Positions 1-10,906 are shown, counted from the stretch's first letter. The stretch is 64,000 nucleotides of DNA from Crotalaria pallida (GCA_037953625.1 CM075656.1:73117001-73181000), one strand, 5' to 3'. Numbers and translations are program-made. Notes: generated by a model from the letters alone, not told the origin.

Positions 1-35
1 TGGGAAAAGCGGAGTCGGACCTAATTCCGACGAAT

Positions 36-467
36 GTGGTTGTGGTTGGTTTTACTGGGAAGATCGCTCAGTCACATGGTGTGATGATGCTGAAAGTCAA
101 GGTGCGCTCGGTCGCAAGAGATACTTTATTCGTGGTAGTGCCATCTAAGGCTAGCTACAACCTGTTGCTAGGCAGGGATTGGATTCATGCTGTGGGGGCC
201 GTTCCGTCAACGGCCCATCAGAAATTAGTTTTGTGGAATCATGAGAATAAGGTGGAGGTGATTCCTGCTGATGACAGTCCGTGTTACATGCAACAGATGC
301 ACGTAGATTTCAAAGTCTACAATCCAAGCATCAAGCCGATCGGACTTGATGCTGAAAACTTTCATAAGCCCGTAGTGGATAGATGCCTAATGGAAAACTA
401 TGGGGTTTCAATTGTCGAGATGGACAAGGCCGTTGAGCAGCGGCCTTCGACCAGCACTGATGGTTGA
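36..467 (+). pseudogene. Tat element A: retropepsin C-terminal half and linker (pol fragment)
   Basis: The fragment contains the second half of a retroviral-type aspartic protease. The segment with VPSKASYNLLLGRDWIHAVG (about residues 35-55) is typical of the protease flap/core in Tat elements. The catalytic Asp lies upstream, outside the window. The linker to reverse transcriptase follows, and the frame then shifts: the continuing pol sequence is read in the frame of the next block from about position 440. In an intact element this protease would cleave Gag-Pol inside virus-like particles. It is not functional here. Confidence 0.75.
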
Positions 468-1665
468 TCGACAGCTAGAGAGACTGTCGGCCTACGTGGC
501 CGACAGAATGCAATGCACTATTCAGAGAGGTGCATTCCAGGATTTTATCATAGATGATAGCCCTTTGGGATTCGAAAGAGGGTGGACAGATGAAGAATCT
601 CGTTTCATCAGTGAGGATCCCAAAGATGAGGTAAACTTGGGAACGGCTGAAAAGCCGAAACCGATTTACGTAAGTTCGTTGTTAAAGGAGGAATTCCGAC
701 AGAAGCTCATTGATCTCATCAAAAGGAACCAAGACTGCTTTGCTTGGGAATACGAAGACATGCCAGGGCTCGACAGAGAGTTAGTCGAACATAGGCTGAC
801 TTTACGGCCTGATCACAAACCAGTCAAACAAGCAGTTCGACGGTTCGCACCCGATGTAGTCCTTAAAATCAAAGATGAGATCGAAAGATTGTTGAAAGCG
901 AAATTCATCAGAACGGCAAGATACGTCGAGTGGATGGCAAATATAGTCCCCGTTGTAAAGAAGAATGGGAAAATGCGATTATGTGTCGATTTCAAGGACC
1001 TATATAGTGCCACACCAAAAGACGAATACTCGATGCCGATAGCTAATATGCTGGTGGATTCAGCGTCTTGTCATAAGGTAATGAGCTTGCTGGATGATTT
1101 TTCAGGTTACAATCAAATTTTCATTGCCGAAGGCGACGTGTCGAAAACTGCGTTCAGATGTCCAGGTGCAATAGGAACTTTCGAATGGGTAATGATGTCG
1201 TTCGGACTCAAGAATGCAGGTGCGACATATCAAAGAGCAATGAACCTGATTTTTCATGACATGATTGGCAAGTTCTTGGAGGTATACATCGACGACGTGG
1301 TGATCAAGTCGAATACTCAAGAGGAGCATTTGGAAAGCCTGGAGAAGGCGTTTATCAGAATGAGGAAGCATAATCTGAAGATAAATCCGATCAAATGCAC
1401 CTTTGGAGTCACCGCTGGCCAGTTTTTGGGATTCCTTGTCCACAGAAACGACATTGAAGTTGACAAGAACAAAGCCAAGGTCGTCATAGAAGCATCTCCT
1501 CCGACCAACAAGAAAGAGGTTCAGTCATTTCTTGGCAAGGTAAACTATTTGAGAAGGTTCATATCAAACCTGTCGGGAAGAACCAGAGCCTTTGCGCCTC
1601 TCGTGAAGCTAAAATGAGAAGAAGATTTTAAATGGGGACCTGAACAACAAGCGGCGTTCGACGAC
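440..1665 (+). pseudogene. Tat element A: reverse transcriptase (pol fragment)
   Basis: Gypsy-type reverse transcriptase, which copies the element RNA into DNA. Visible motifs include VVKKNGKMRLCVDF (fingers), LDDFSGYNQIFIAEGD (palm), the catalytic YIDDVV box at about 1285-1302, and FLGFLVHRNDIEVDKNKAK followed by SFLGKVNYLRRFI (connection to RNase H). An in-frame TGA at 1615-1617 interrupts the chain, after which the same frame continues through a WGPEQQAAFDDLK-type segment. The loss of function is clear, but the assignment to Gypsy RT is secure. Confidence 0.9.
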
Positions 1666-2502
1666 TTGAAGCTGTATCTGTCGACACCACCAGTAATGAT
1701 GCCGCCTCAGCCAGGTTTTCCTTTAAAATTGTATATATCAGCCTCTGATTACACTATAGGAAGTATGTTAGCTCAAGAGAATGAAAATGGTGTAGAAAGA
1801 GCTGTATTTTATTTAAGTAGAGTGTTGAATGATGCCGAAACACTGTATAGTGCAATAGAAAAATTATGTTTAGCACTCTACTTTTCTTGTACAAAACTTA
1901 AACATTATATGAAAAGTTTTCATGTTTTGGTTTTGTCGAAGTCTGACGTTATTAAGTACATGCTATCCAAGCCAATTATTCATGGCAGGGTCGGCAAATG
2001 GACATTAGCGTTAACTGAATTTTCACTTCAATATGTGCCATTGAAAGCCGTCAAAGGCCAAGTAGTAGCCGATTTTTTGGCAGATCACCCATGTGTAGAC
2101 ATGGCTTCGTCTGTTAATTTTGTCGGCTTAAGGCCTTGGACGATGTATTTTGATGGATCATCGCATAAAAAAGGGGCAGGAGTTGGAATATTACTCATAT
2201 CCCCTGACGGAATTCCCACGGAATTTATGTTCAACCTTAGATATCAGTGTTCAAATAATGAAGCTGAGTACGAGGCTATCTTAATTGGCCTTGAAATATT
2301 AATTTTCTTAAAGGCCAAAAATGTGGCCATAAAGGGAGATTCTCAGTTAATCATTAGACAATTGGTTGACGAATATAAATGCCTAAGTCCAAAGTTGGCT
2401 AAATATCGCAATATGGCACGAAAAATGATGTGCCAATTTGATGATGTTTCAGTCGAACATATATACAGGCGTCACAATCAAAAGGCCAACCATTTGGCCT
2501 AA
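1666..2502 (+). pseudogene. Tat element A: tandem RNase H domains (RT-linked RNase H plus second RNase H)
   Basis: The first part (FYLSRVLNDAETLYSAIEK) is the usual Gypsy RNase H. It is followed, from about 2130, by a second, archaeal-like RNase H with the acidic motifs YFDGSS, NNEAEYEA and GDSQLI. This double arrangement is diagnostic for the Tat lineage. In the last motif (RRHNQKANHLA) the usual catalytic Asp appears as Asn. An in-frame TAA at 2500-2502 ends the block, and the same frame continues into the integrase. The domain would normally degrade the RNA strand during reverse transcription. Confidence 0.85.
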
Positions 2503-3660
2503 GTCGCATCTAGATACCGTATATCTAAGAAAACTTTGGATAAGGCGACACGGGTTGAAGAATTATTATATCCCCCTCATGAGAGAGAAGTAATGGTAAA
2601 CGCATTAGCATCCGATGATGATTGGAGGAAACCCATAGCTGACTACTTGGCGAATCCATCTCCCAATGTCGAACGAAAGTTAAAGCTGAAAGCCACCAAA
2701 TTCACGTTACTAGGAGGCGATTTGTATCACAAATCAGTTGACGGAAATTTGGAGGTATGTCTCGACAAGGAAGATGCTTTCGTAGCTTTGGCGGAAGTTC
2801 ATGAAGGGATATGCGGAGCACACCAAGCAGGAGAAAAGATGAAATGAATACTCAGAAGGCAAAGGGTTTTTTGGCCTACATTAATATCAGATTGCATGAA
2901 TTTCGCAAAGTCGTGTGAAGAATGCCAAAGACATGGCTACATTCAGAATGTTCCGGCGGGAGAATTGCATTCGATCATCAAGCCATGGCCTTTTAGAGGA
3001 TGGGCATTAGACGTTATTGGAGAAATTGTCCCTCATTCTTCAAAAGGCCATTCAAGGATACTGGTGGGTGTTGATTATTTTACCAAATGGGTAGAAGCAA
3101 TACCTTTGGTAAAGGTCGAACAAGAACAAGTGATTGATTTTATTGAAGACCATATCGTTTGTCGATTTGGAATTCCCGAGACCATAACTACAGATCAAGC
3201 ATCTATTTTCTTGGGAAGCAAATTGAAGGGATATTTGGCATCAAGAAAAATCTACTAACTTCAACACCTTACTATGCACAAGCCAATGGACAAGCGGAAG
3301 CAGCCAACAAGTGGATTATTAACATCATCAAGAAACAAATTAAAAGTAAACCACGAAATTGGCATGAAGCATTGACACCGGCGTTATGGGCTATCCGAAA
3401 TTCTCCAAACGAAGCAACGAGTACGACTCCCTATATGTTAACATACGGCCACGAGGCCATGTTACCGGTCGAAATCAACTTGGAATCGATACGATTTCAA
3501 AGGCAACATGAAATGCCTACGAATGACTATTGGAATTCCATGTTCGACGAATTAAATGAGGTGCATGACGAAAGACTATTGGCGTTAGAGAATATCATGC
3601 GACAAAAGGAAAAGATTGCTAGATATTACGACGCCAAGGTTAAGTTTAAGTCGTTCTTAC
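2503..3660 (+). pseudogene. Tat element A: integrase, N-terminal and core domains (broken)
   Basis: The sequence carries the HHCC zinc-binding module (HEGICGAHQAG...CEECQRHG, about 2800-2935) and the retroviral core: WALDVIGEI, TTDQASIFLG and the segment PYYAQANGQAEAANK with the catalytic Glu. There is an in-frame TGA at 2845-2847, and the frame changes between about 3200 and 3260, so the C-terminal half is read in another frame (about 3240-3660). The domain would insert element DNA into the genome. It ends at the B insertion, and its tail lies at 22194-22414. Confidence 0.88.
3656..3660. repeat. Target-site duplication of element B, left copy (CTTAC)
   Basis: CTTAC lies directly before the 5' LTR of B (TGTAACATCC...). 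It is repeated at 22189-22193 directly after the 3' LTR (...GATGTTACA). This fixes both ends of B exactly and marks the insertion point within the integrase frame of A. Confidence 0.95.
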
Positions 3661-4070
3661 TGTAACATCCCCAAATTTTAAACCCGAAGATAAATAAATA
3701 AATAATAATTAGAATAATTAAAATGGAAATAACAAACCACAAATAGGTATTCCAAATGAGAATCCTAGCATTAGAAGAGAATAATAATAATACTAAGCGA
3801 ATTAGAGAAGAAAGGAGCGTTAAATCGAAGTTAGGATCGGGCCAGAAAAATAGATAATTCGATAATAAACATAATAACAAGGGGAAAATTAAAATAAAAT
3901 ATTTGGGACTCAAAACGCAATTTCCACCGTTGGATATGAAGATACAATTTTTAGAAGGTTGCTCGTCAAATTTGAGCAAGATCCAACGGTGCACGAAGAA
4001 GTTATGGCTATTTGAAGTTGGGGAGAAAATAGTTGAAAAATAGAAAAGTGAAGTAGCGGTACCTCAAGGT

Positions 4071-4283
4071 TTCGCTTAAGCGAAAATCCGTCGCTTAAGA
4101 GAAAACGTGAAACTTCCCCACTGAAGCCATTTCGCTTAAGCGAAACTGGTCGCTTAAGCGAAAACCGGTTGTGTCACTTACTGAAGCCATTTCGCTTAAG
4201 CGAAAACTGGTCGCTTAAGCGAAAATCGTTCGTGCCAGTACTGAGGCCAATTCGCTTAAACGAATGAATTTCGCTTAAGCGAA
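4071..4283. repeat. Array of eight TTCGCTTAAGCGAA-type palindromes (B 5' LTR)
   Basis: Eight copies of the 12-14-bp palindrome TTCGCTTAAGCGAA or close variants (such as GTCGCTTAAGCGAAA) lie within about 215 bp. Pairs sit within a roughly 59-bp higher-order repeat that begins CTGAAGCCAT. The array lies upstream of the likely transcription start, so a U3 enhancer role is plausible. A matching array with seven copies is at 19193-19389. Confidence 0.9.
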
Positions 4284-4319
4284 AACAGTTCGAGTGGCCT
4301 TAAAACGCGTGGAAACCTT

Positions 4320-4453
4320 CCTCACTCACTCACTCTCCCCCTTTGTTTCTCTCTCTTCCTCCGATCCACCTTCTTCCTCCCTCTTCCACGGCCCTCACCG
4401 GAGCCACCGCCGCCCTAACCGCCGCCCCTCGAGCCTCCCTCCCTCTCCATAGA

Positions 4454-4485
<32 letters not shown>

Positions 4486-4680
4486 TCACAATCTCTCTCT
4501 CCCTCTTTCTCTCTCCACCACCACACTCACCTCCGGCCGCCACCTCCACCACGAGCCACCACCACTATCCACCACCACCACCATCATATTTCTCCCTCCC
4601 TCTTCCCCTTTAGCTTGGTCTCTCTCTCCCTCTTCCATTCCCTCTCTCTCACCGTGAGCTCTCTCACTCCCTCCACGGAC
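4320..4680 (+). repeat. Pyrimidine-rich (CT/CCACC) tract in B LTR
   Basis: The tract is dominated by CTCT microsatellite and CCACCA runs, like plant core-promoter Y-patches and 5' UTRs. It lies between the palindrome array and the GC-rich stretch that ends in a splice-donor-like site. ORFs across it translate to Ser/Leu/Pro repeats and are not believed to be genes. Confidence 0.7.
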
Positions 4681-4847
4681 GTCACCGGCGCCGTTATCGA
4701 CCCGAGATCGGGCCGGGCTCGTGTCGGGAACCTCGAAGCTCGAAGCTCTTGCCTTGGTCCAGCCGCGATCGTTCCCGCTAATGAGGAGCAACACCGATGC
4801 CGTCATCGTCGCTGAGCAAAAATCCAGGTTCTATTTAAAAAGCCCGA

Positions 4848-4856
4848 GGTAAGAGG
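4848..4856 (+). promoter_or_regulatory. Candidate 5' splice donor in B LTR (GAG/GTAAGAG)
   Basis: The sequence CCCGAG/GTAAGAGGG fits the plant 5' splice consensus well and stands at the border between a GC-rich exon-like stretch and AT/purine-rich DNA. It is conserved in the 3' LTR (exon end 19931). A candidate acceptor with TTTTACAG ends at 15500 in the 5' LTR (21807, TTTATAG, in the 3' LTR). A spliced leader upstream of gag is therefore inferred, not shown. Confidence 0.5.
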
Positions 4857-5907
4857 GTTCGCGTTACCTTTACTTGAGAAGTAAATTCTAGGATGCTATA
4901 GTGGTAGTTGAGAATAGGGTAATTAAAAAGTATGTTAATGAACCTTAGGGTAACCCTCGTTGATATAAAGGAAGTAAATAAAAATTGTTAATAGGGACCA
5001 CCCTTTAGGGAATAAAATGAATGAGCGTAAAATAAGGCCGGAAAGAATGGGCGTAATTAGAATATTAAAATGGTTAGAATAGAACAAAACGTGAGCAATC
5101 ATAAGAGAATAAAACCATAGGGAAAGTAAGAGGACAAGAGTGCGAACGAAATAGGCAAAGAGAAAGTAGAATTAGTAAATTAAACGATAATGAGTATAAT
5201 TGTACCCGAAGAGTAAAGTGAGGTAAAGAGGAATTAGTTAGGGAGAACCAATGAAACGTAAGAGTAAAAGAATGTAGGATAATTGTGATAGGCGAGGAGA
5301 GAAGGGTCATTAAAACTAAATGTAAGGTAAAAGAGGAGTTAAAACACGAAAACCATAAGGAAGTGCGGAGGGAACTTAGTTAAGAGTTGTCGGGTAATAT
5401 TGGAATAGGAATGAAATACTAAACTAAATTTTAAATATAAGTGGGTAATAAGTAAAGAATTTAATGAAAAGATAATAATACAAGAAGATGGGGTGTAATA
5501 GCGACAAACAAATGGAGTAGAGTACTATCTTAGGGAATAAATAAATAATAGAGTGTGAGAGAGGAATCATAGAATTAATTAAGGAATTGCAAACGGGAAT
5601 TTAAAATATAATGGCTATACTAAGTTAAGTGGAGTTAGATAGATATTGGAATAATAAATGGTAGAAAGAGGAAAAGAAAGAGAAATACTAAAATAGAGGT
5701 AAAATAAACATTAGGATGATAAGCCACAAAGCAAAGTTGGATAAGAGCGGGAGTAATTAGTAAAAAGAAAGAGATTAAAGTAGAAAACGTAGGGAGAATG
5801 TTATAAGTCATAAACGAAAATGAAGAGTAAAAGATTGAGTTAAGCATAAAAGAGTTACTTATATTATAATAAGAGAAAAGATAAATAATGAAGAAAGAAA
5901 AGTGAAC

Positions 5908-6339
5908 GGCTGATGGTCTGTTGGACTCAGTCCTGATAAAAGAAAAGAATGAATTCGATGGCAGGCGGACGGAAGTCCCTGTTATCATTAAAAGTAATAA
6001 AAGAAAAGAAGGAATTCGATGACAGGCGGACGGAAGTCCCTGTTATCACTAAAAGGAATAAAAGGAAAGAATGAATTCGATAGCAGGCGGACGGAAGTCC
6101 CTGTTATCACTAAAGGAAATAAAAGAAAAGGATGAATACGATGACAGGCGGACGGAAGTCCCTATCATCCCTAAAAGAAATAAAAGAAAGGAATGATTTC
6201 GATGACAGGCGGGCGGTAGCCACTGTCATCACTAAAAGAATTAAATGATTGGGTGGCAGGCGGTCGGTAGACACTGTCACCAATAAAGAGATAAAGAAAT
6301 AATAAAGGTAAACGACTCATGGTCTATTGAACTCAGTCG
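5908..6339 (+). repeat. 61-bp tandem array of covarying hairpins in B LTR
   Basis: Six units, the first five spaced 61 bp apart, start near 5959, 6020, 6081, 6142, 6203 and 6253. Each has an outer stem of the type GATGACAG/CTGTCATC, a GC bulge, an inner stem GGAC/GTCC and a loop GGAA (GNRA type) or GGTA. Changes between units keep the pairing: the inner third pair is A-T in units 1-4, G-C in unit 5 and T-A in unit 6, and the outer second pair changes from A-T to G-C in unit 6. The array is flanked by related hairpins GGCTGATGGTC.../GACTCAGTC at 5908-5932 and, more diverged, at 6313-6339. Linkers are A/G-rich. A matching array is at 21055-21382. Confidence 0.85.
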
Positions 6340-6621
6340 CAGGGAAAAAGGAAAGATAAAGAAAAGGAAAAAGTAAAAGAAAAGGAAGAGAAGAAGAAAA
6401 AGAAAAAGAAAATAAAATGAATAATGAATAAGGGAACTCCTAGAGCTCAGTACCGTACGGCTGGCTGGGGCGGGACTACCTAATGGAAAATGGAAAAAAA
6501 ATAAAGAATGGGAAAGAAAGAATGAAAGGAGAGTCAATATTTAAAAGAATGTGAGAATAAGTGAAGAACTAAAAGTGATTAATTATGTGAATAACTATGA
6601 ATAAAATGTATTAATAATTAT

Positions 6622-6626
6622 GTAGG
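6622..6626. repeat. Target-site duplication of element C, left copy (GTAGG)
   Basis: GTAGG precedes the TGATGAGC start of C. It recurs at 15414-15418 after its ...CGATCA end. The uninterrupted sequence TTATGTAGGCTTAG in the 3' LTR of B (about 21718) shows the empty site with a single GTAGG. Confidence 0.96.
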
Positions 6627-7746
6627 TGATGAGCATTTTATTTCCCATTTTTCCTTACATTATTTTACTCCTATTATTGATACTTGTTGCCTATTTGACA
6701 TTGTTTAGCTTGATTTAGTGATTTAGAGTTTATTGGACTATTATTCTGAATATTGTTTAATTTGAGATTATTTAGCCTAATTAATTCTATTTCTATTTTC
6801 AGGTCATATTTGGCACAAGGGCTTTTTGGACATTTTGGGAATGAAGATTTAATTTTGGAAGAGAAGATATATGATGAAGTGAAGATTGTAATCTATCTTT
6901 AGGATTAGTTGAGATTTAGTTATATCTTTTAAGATTTAGATTTTATCTATAAGATATTTTTAGATTTAATTTAGAGATAAGCTTTCCTTAGGATTTGGGC
7001 CCATGATTTAGGCCCGTTTTGTGATTTAAAAAGCCAAATTCGTGTAAACCTGGACAGAGCTTCCATTCACGTTTTTTTACATTCTCTCTCATAGAGAAGG
7101 CTTAGTTTTGCTCTCCAAGCTTGTGGTGGCTGCTAGGGTTTCTCTCTCTTCCCTTTTCTACACGTTTTTGGTATTTTTCTTCATGGAAGGCTAAACTCTT
7201 AGGTTAAATCCCTTTGGTAATGTATCACATACTCTTGAGGTTTTGTTCTTAATGCTATTTCGTTTTTATTCACTGTTTTCATGCTTATTGATATGTTATG
7301 GTTCGCTTAGTTCCATTATATAGAGATAATTCATGTGTATGAATGCTTAATTTATGCAAACTCGTAAAAACTCCATGCTTTGGCTTTTAATGCTTAATTA
7401 GAGGTTTGGGTTTTGGGGTGAGAATTGAATTTTCGCTTAGTATTTAGTTCTCACGAGTTGGACAGTGAAGAGGAAAGAAATTGATCTTTTGTGACCGATG
7501 ATAGAGTTGTGAACGCGAGCCAAAGGGGTTTATCCGCTTTTCCTTATCTGTTTCTTCGTTTTGATTTAATTCTGTTTTGATTTCAATTATTCAATATTCA
7601 ATACAAAAAAAAAACCCCCTGTTTTCTATGCATACTATGTGTTCGACCTTTTGCTTGATAAGATATTCCTTGGGAGACGACCTAGGAGTCACTTCCTAGT
7701 ACTATACTTAAACTGTTTTTATTTGTATCGGGTACGGCCTCGATCA
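6627..7746 (+). repeat. Element C 5' LTR
   Basis: 1120 bp, TGAT...ATCA. Compared with 14294-15413, visible differences are A/G near 6657, A/G in TTTGAGATT, C/G in CTGGACAGAG, T/C in ATAATTCATG, A/G in GATAGAGTTG and one A/C in the A10C5 run. At a commonly used grass rate of 1.3e-8 per site per year this would be roughly 0.2 million years, an estimate only. Confidence 0.95.
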
Positions 7747-7750
7747 AATT

Positions 7751-7768
7751 TGGCGCCGTTGCCGGGGA
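7751..7768 (+). other. Element C primer binding site (tRNA-Asp)
   Basis: TGGCGCCGTTGCCGGGGA lies 4 bases after the 5' LTR. It is complementary over 18 nt to the 3' end of plant tRNA-Asp including CCA. It primes minus-strand DNA synthesis and is the usual type for Athila-like elements. Confidence 0.9.
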
Positions 7769-8674
7769 ATATCGGTTCTTGCCAAAGGTCATTAGTAGTT
7801 AGTTAATGTCGTAGTTAGTATAGTTATTATAGTGTGTCGTGTCTGATTTAGGGTCTAGTAGTCAATTCTGATAACTGGTTGAAGTTGCACTGTTAGCTGT
7901 TTTGCTATTTTGTTGCAATTAGTGTATTTGGTTGATTCTGTGGTTGCTAGTTCACATAGTTGTGGGTGGAATTTTTGCACGAAAATTTATATCCACACTA
8001 CTTTTATCATATAAAAAGGTTTTGAGGCACCACGATCACTCAGATCATCACTGGTTGTGAGTTCCAGAAAAATTTTCCAAGTTTTAGCAGCACTTTCTTC
8101 AAATCGTCGCAACTTTTGACCCGTAACTCGGAATTTGACGAATTTTATATCAAATCGAAGGGAATTTTCTGAATAATCTGATTTTTTCTGACTTTGTCAG
8201 AAATGACTTTGTCAGAAAACTCCTTCGTCTGGATCCTGAAAAAGCCGTTTTACTATTTCTTTTTTATTTTACAAGTTTTATTTTCTTAGTTTTTGGTCTC
8301 TGATTTAATTGTTTGACTTGGTTCCCTTTTGAATTTTGTCCTCAAACTTTTTGTGGTATGTTTTCATGATTTTAGGGTGCTGAAAAAATAAATAAAAAAT
8401 TTTAAAAAATAAAAAAATTTTGTTGCCTATTTTGGTCATGTATATTAGTGACAGTTTGCTATGCTACATGGTGTTCTGTTCAGTACATGACTAGGGGCAA
8501 CCCAAGCTACTTGCATCCATATAACCTGAAATTGATAGAACTTATCACAGACTAGTTAGACAAAATAGGAACCAGTCCATAGGTAGTGACTCTATTGAGT
8601 CTTTACATAGTGAGTCTGCTTCTTTTTCTTCTATTCCTATAAATTCTGATTCTTATTCTGATTATTCTGAAAAT
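7769..8674 (+). other. Element C leader, no gene seen
   Basis: About 0.9 kb of AT-rich untranslated leader lies between the PBS and gag. It holds no ORF of note. It ends in a run of TCT/TTCTGATT-type repeats just before the Gag ATG at 8675. Confidence 0.7.
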
Positions 8675-10906
8675 ATGGCTCAACCTCCACCACGTGAGAG
8701 GACATTGAGGGAGCTGGCTGCACCTGATTTCACTATTGAAGATTTGTGCATCCAGTATCCCGATGACCCGTATGAGCTAAGGTCTGGACTAATTCATTTG
8801 TTGCCCAAGTTTAATGGTCTTGCAGGTGAAGATCCTCATAAACATCTCAAGCAGTTCCATATTGTCTGTGCTACTATGAAACCACATGATGTGCAAGAGG
8901 ATCATGTTTGTCTTAAGGCATTCCCACACTCCCTAGAGGGGCTAGCCAATGATTGGTTGTACGATCTGGCCCCTGGTTCTATCACAGTCTGGGATGACCT
9001 GAAGAGGGCATTTTTGGAGAAATTCTTCCCTGCATGCAGAACAACAGCAATCCGAAAGGATATATCAGGCATCAGGCAACAAAGTGGAGAAAGTCTCTAC
9101 GAGTACTGAGAGAGATTCAAGAGACTGTGTGCGAGCTGCCCCCACCATCAGATCTCAGAGCAGCTGCTTATTCAATATTTCTATGAAGGTCTCAACCTCA
9201 TGGAGAGAAACATGCTTGATGCTGCAAGTGGTGGTGCCCTAGGAGACATGACACCTTTAGAAGCCAGAGTCAAGATTGAGAAGATGGCTTCCAATTGTCA
9301 ACAATTCCATGCAAGGGGCAACAGCGATGCAATCATAGTGAGAGGAGTGAATGATGTTGGCACAAGTTCTGGTAAGGTTGAGAAGCTTGAACAGAAGATA
9401 GATTCACTTACAACTTTGGTCACTCAATTGGCCATCAACCAGAAGAAGTTGTCTCTGCCTGCTAGATTATGTGGCATATGCACATCCGCTGAGCACCCCA
9501 CAGATGCATGCCCTTCTGTGCAGCAGCAGCCCACGACTGGTGCTGACCAACCTGAGGCATATGCCGCCAACATCTTCAACAGTAGAAACCAGCAGCCACA
9601 GAACTTTGATTTCTCTACCAATAGATACAACCCTGGTTGGAGGAACCATCCCAACCTGAGATGGTCTGATCAGCAACCTTCACAGGTTCAATTTCAGAAC
9701 AATTCCAGACCACCATATGTACCTCCTCCAGTCCAGCAACAGAGACAACAACAACAGGCTAATTCTGCACCACCAGCTCCAACTACTGAGCAGCAGCCTT
9801 CATTGGAAGAGCTGATGAAACAGATGACCATGCAAAATCTCCAATTCCAACAGGAAACTAGAGCATCCATTCAAAGAAAAGAGGCCTCCATTCAATCTTT
9901 GACCAATCAGATGGGACAGATGGCAACAGCAATCAACACTATGCAATCTCAGAATTCTAACAAGTTGCCATCCCAAACAGTGATCAATCCAAACCAGAAT
10001 GTGAATGCCATTAGTCTAAGGTCAGGGAAGCAGATTGTCACACCCACACCAAAATCTGACCTCAACAAAGATGATCTAGTTTCAACCAACAAGAAGAGCC
10101 AAATGGTCGAGGAGAGTGAGCACACAAGTACCAGAAAATCCCATCCAGCTCAGCCTTTCTCAAGCACAACACCTGCTGCTGCCCAACAACCACCCCCCAT
10201 TCCTCTTCCTTTCCCACCAAAGGGGGTGACTCAAAGCAAGAAAATGGAAGAGATTGACAAAGAGATACTTGACACATTCAGGAAGGTGGAAGTCAACATA
10301 CCCCTTCTTGATGCAATCAAGCAAATTCCAAGGTATGCAAAGTTCTTGAAGGATCTATGCACACACAAACGGAAGCTCAAAGGCAATGAGAGGATCAGCA
10401 TGGGAAGAAATGTCTCTGCTCTTATAGGTAAACCCGTCCCTCATATTCCTGAAAAGTGTAAGGATCCTGGAACTTTCTCTGTGCCTTGTATCATAGGTAA
10501 TACTAAATTTGAGAATGCTTTGCTAGATTTAGGAGTATCTATTAATGTTATGCCTATGTCTGTTTTCAAATCTCTTTCACTTGGACCTCTTCAACCTACG
10601 GGTGTGGTTATTCATTTGGCAAATAGATCTACTGCCTACCCCGCAGGTTTGATAGAGGATGTCTTGGTTCGGGTTGAAGAGCTTATCTTTCCTGCTGATT
10701 TTTATATTCTTGATATGGAAGAGGACACCTCTCGTAGTGCTGTCCCTATCATATTAGGGAGACCATTTTTGAAAACAGCCCGAACCAAGATAGATGTGCA
10801 TGCAGGTACACTTTCCATGGAATTTGATGACAGTGTGGTTCGATTCAATATTTTTGATGCTATGAAACATTTTCTGATGACCACTCTGTTTTTCATGTTG
10901 ACTTGA
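8675..10906 (+). pseudogene. Element C gag and protease (one nonsense codon, then frame change)
   Basis: Gag starts MAQPPPRERTLRELAAPDFT and continues as an Athila-type capsid. A TGG to TGA change gives a stop at 9107-9109, after which the same frame runs on from 9110 to 10906. Features after the stop include a CCHC knuckle CGICTSAEHPTDAC (about 9472-9513), a Gln/Pro-rich linker, and an aspartic protease with LLDLGVSINVMP (about 10520-10555) carrying the D-L-G form common in Athila. Near 10868-10873 one base has been lost, so the downstream pol is in another frame. Gag would form particles and protease would mature them. As it stands neither is made as a full product. Confidence 0.88.

Larger units (their letters stand above)
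1..3660 (+). mobile_element. Element A, left part: Ty3/Gypsy Tat-lineage retrotransposon (5' end outside window)
   Basis: This is the pol region of a long Gypsy element, in the order protease tail, reverse transcriptase, RNase H, second RNase H, integrase. The paired RNase H domains are known from the Tat lineage (Tat/Ogre/Retand). The element runs off the left edge, so gag, leader and 5' LTR are not visible. At 3660 it is split by element B. The 5 bases CTTAC before B (3656-3660) recur after B (22189-22193), and the integrase reading frame resumes exactly there, so the two halves belong together. Several stops and frame changes show it is long dead. It is the oldest layer of the nest. Confidence 0.92.
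3661..6626 (+). repeat. Element B 5' LTR, first segment (interrupted by C)
   Basis: Layout: AT-rich start, palindrome array (4071-4283), pyrimidine-rich tract (about 4320-4680), GC-rich stretch ending in a splice-donor-like sequence (4848/4849), then about 1.7 kb of purine-rich DNA holding the 61-bp hairpin array (5955-6284). The segment matches 18779-21725 of the 3' LTR nearly base for base, with scattered substitutions and small indels. One palindrome is lost in the 3' copy. The remaining LTR is at 15419-15861. Confidence 0.93.

Noticed and set aside
813..1511. Minus-strand ORFs opposite the reverse transcriptase of A
   Set aside because: Shadows of the RT coding frame with no recognisable protein features.
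4071..4283. CRISPR-like array
   Set aside because: Short palindromes with regular spacing resemble CRISPR repeats superficially, but the spacers are themselves repeats and the setting is a plant LTR.
4343..4815. ORFs in the CT-rich part of the B LTR (also 19436-19736)
   Set aside because: They translate to Ser/Leu/Pro and Arg/Glu low-complexity repeats from CT microsatellites, and their length and frame differ between the two LTR copies.
5074..6537. Minus-strand ORFs rich in Phe/Leu/Ser in the B LTR (also 20140-20941)
   Set aside because: They reflect the purine-rich plus strand. No start context, no domains, and frames are broken by indels between the two LTRs.
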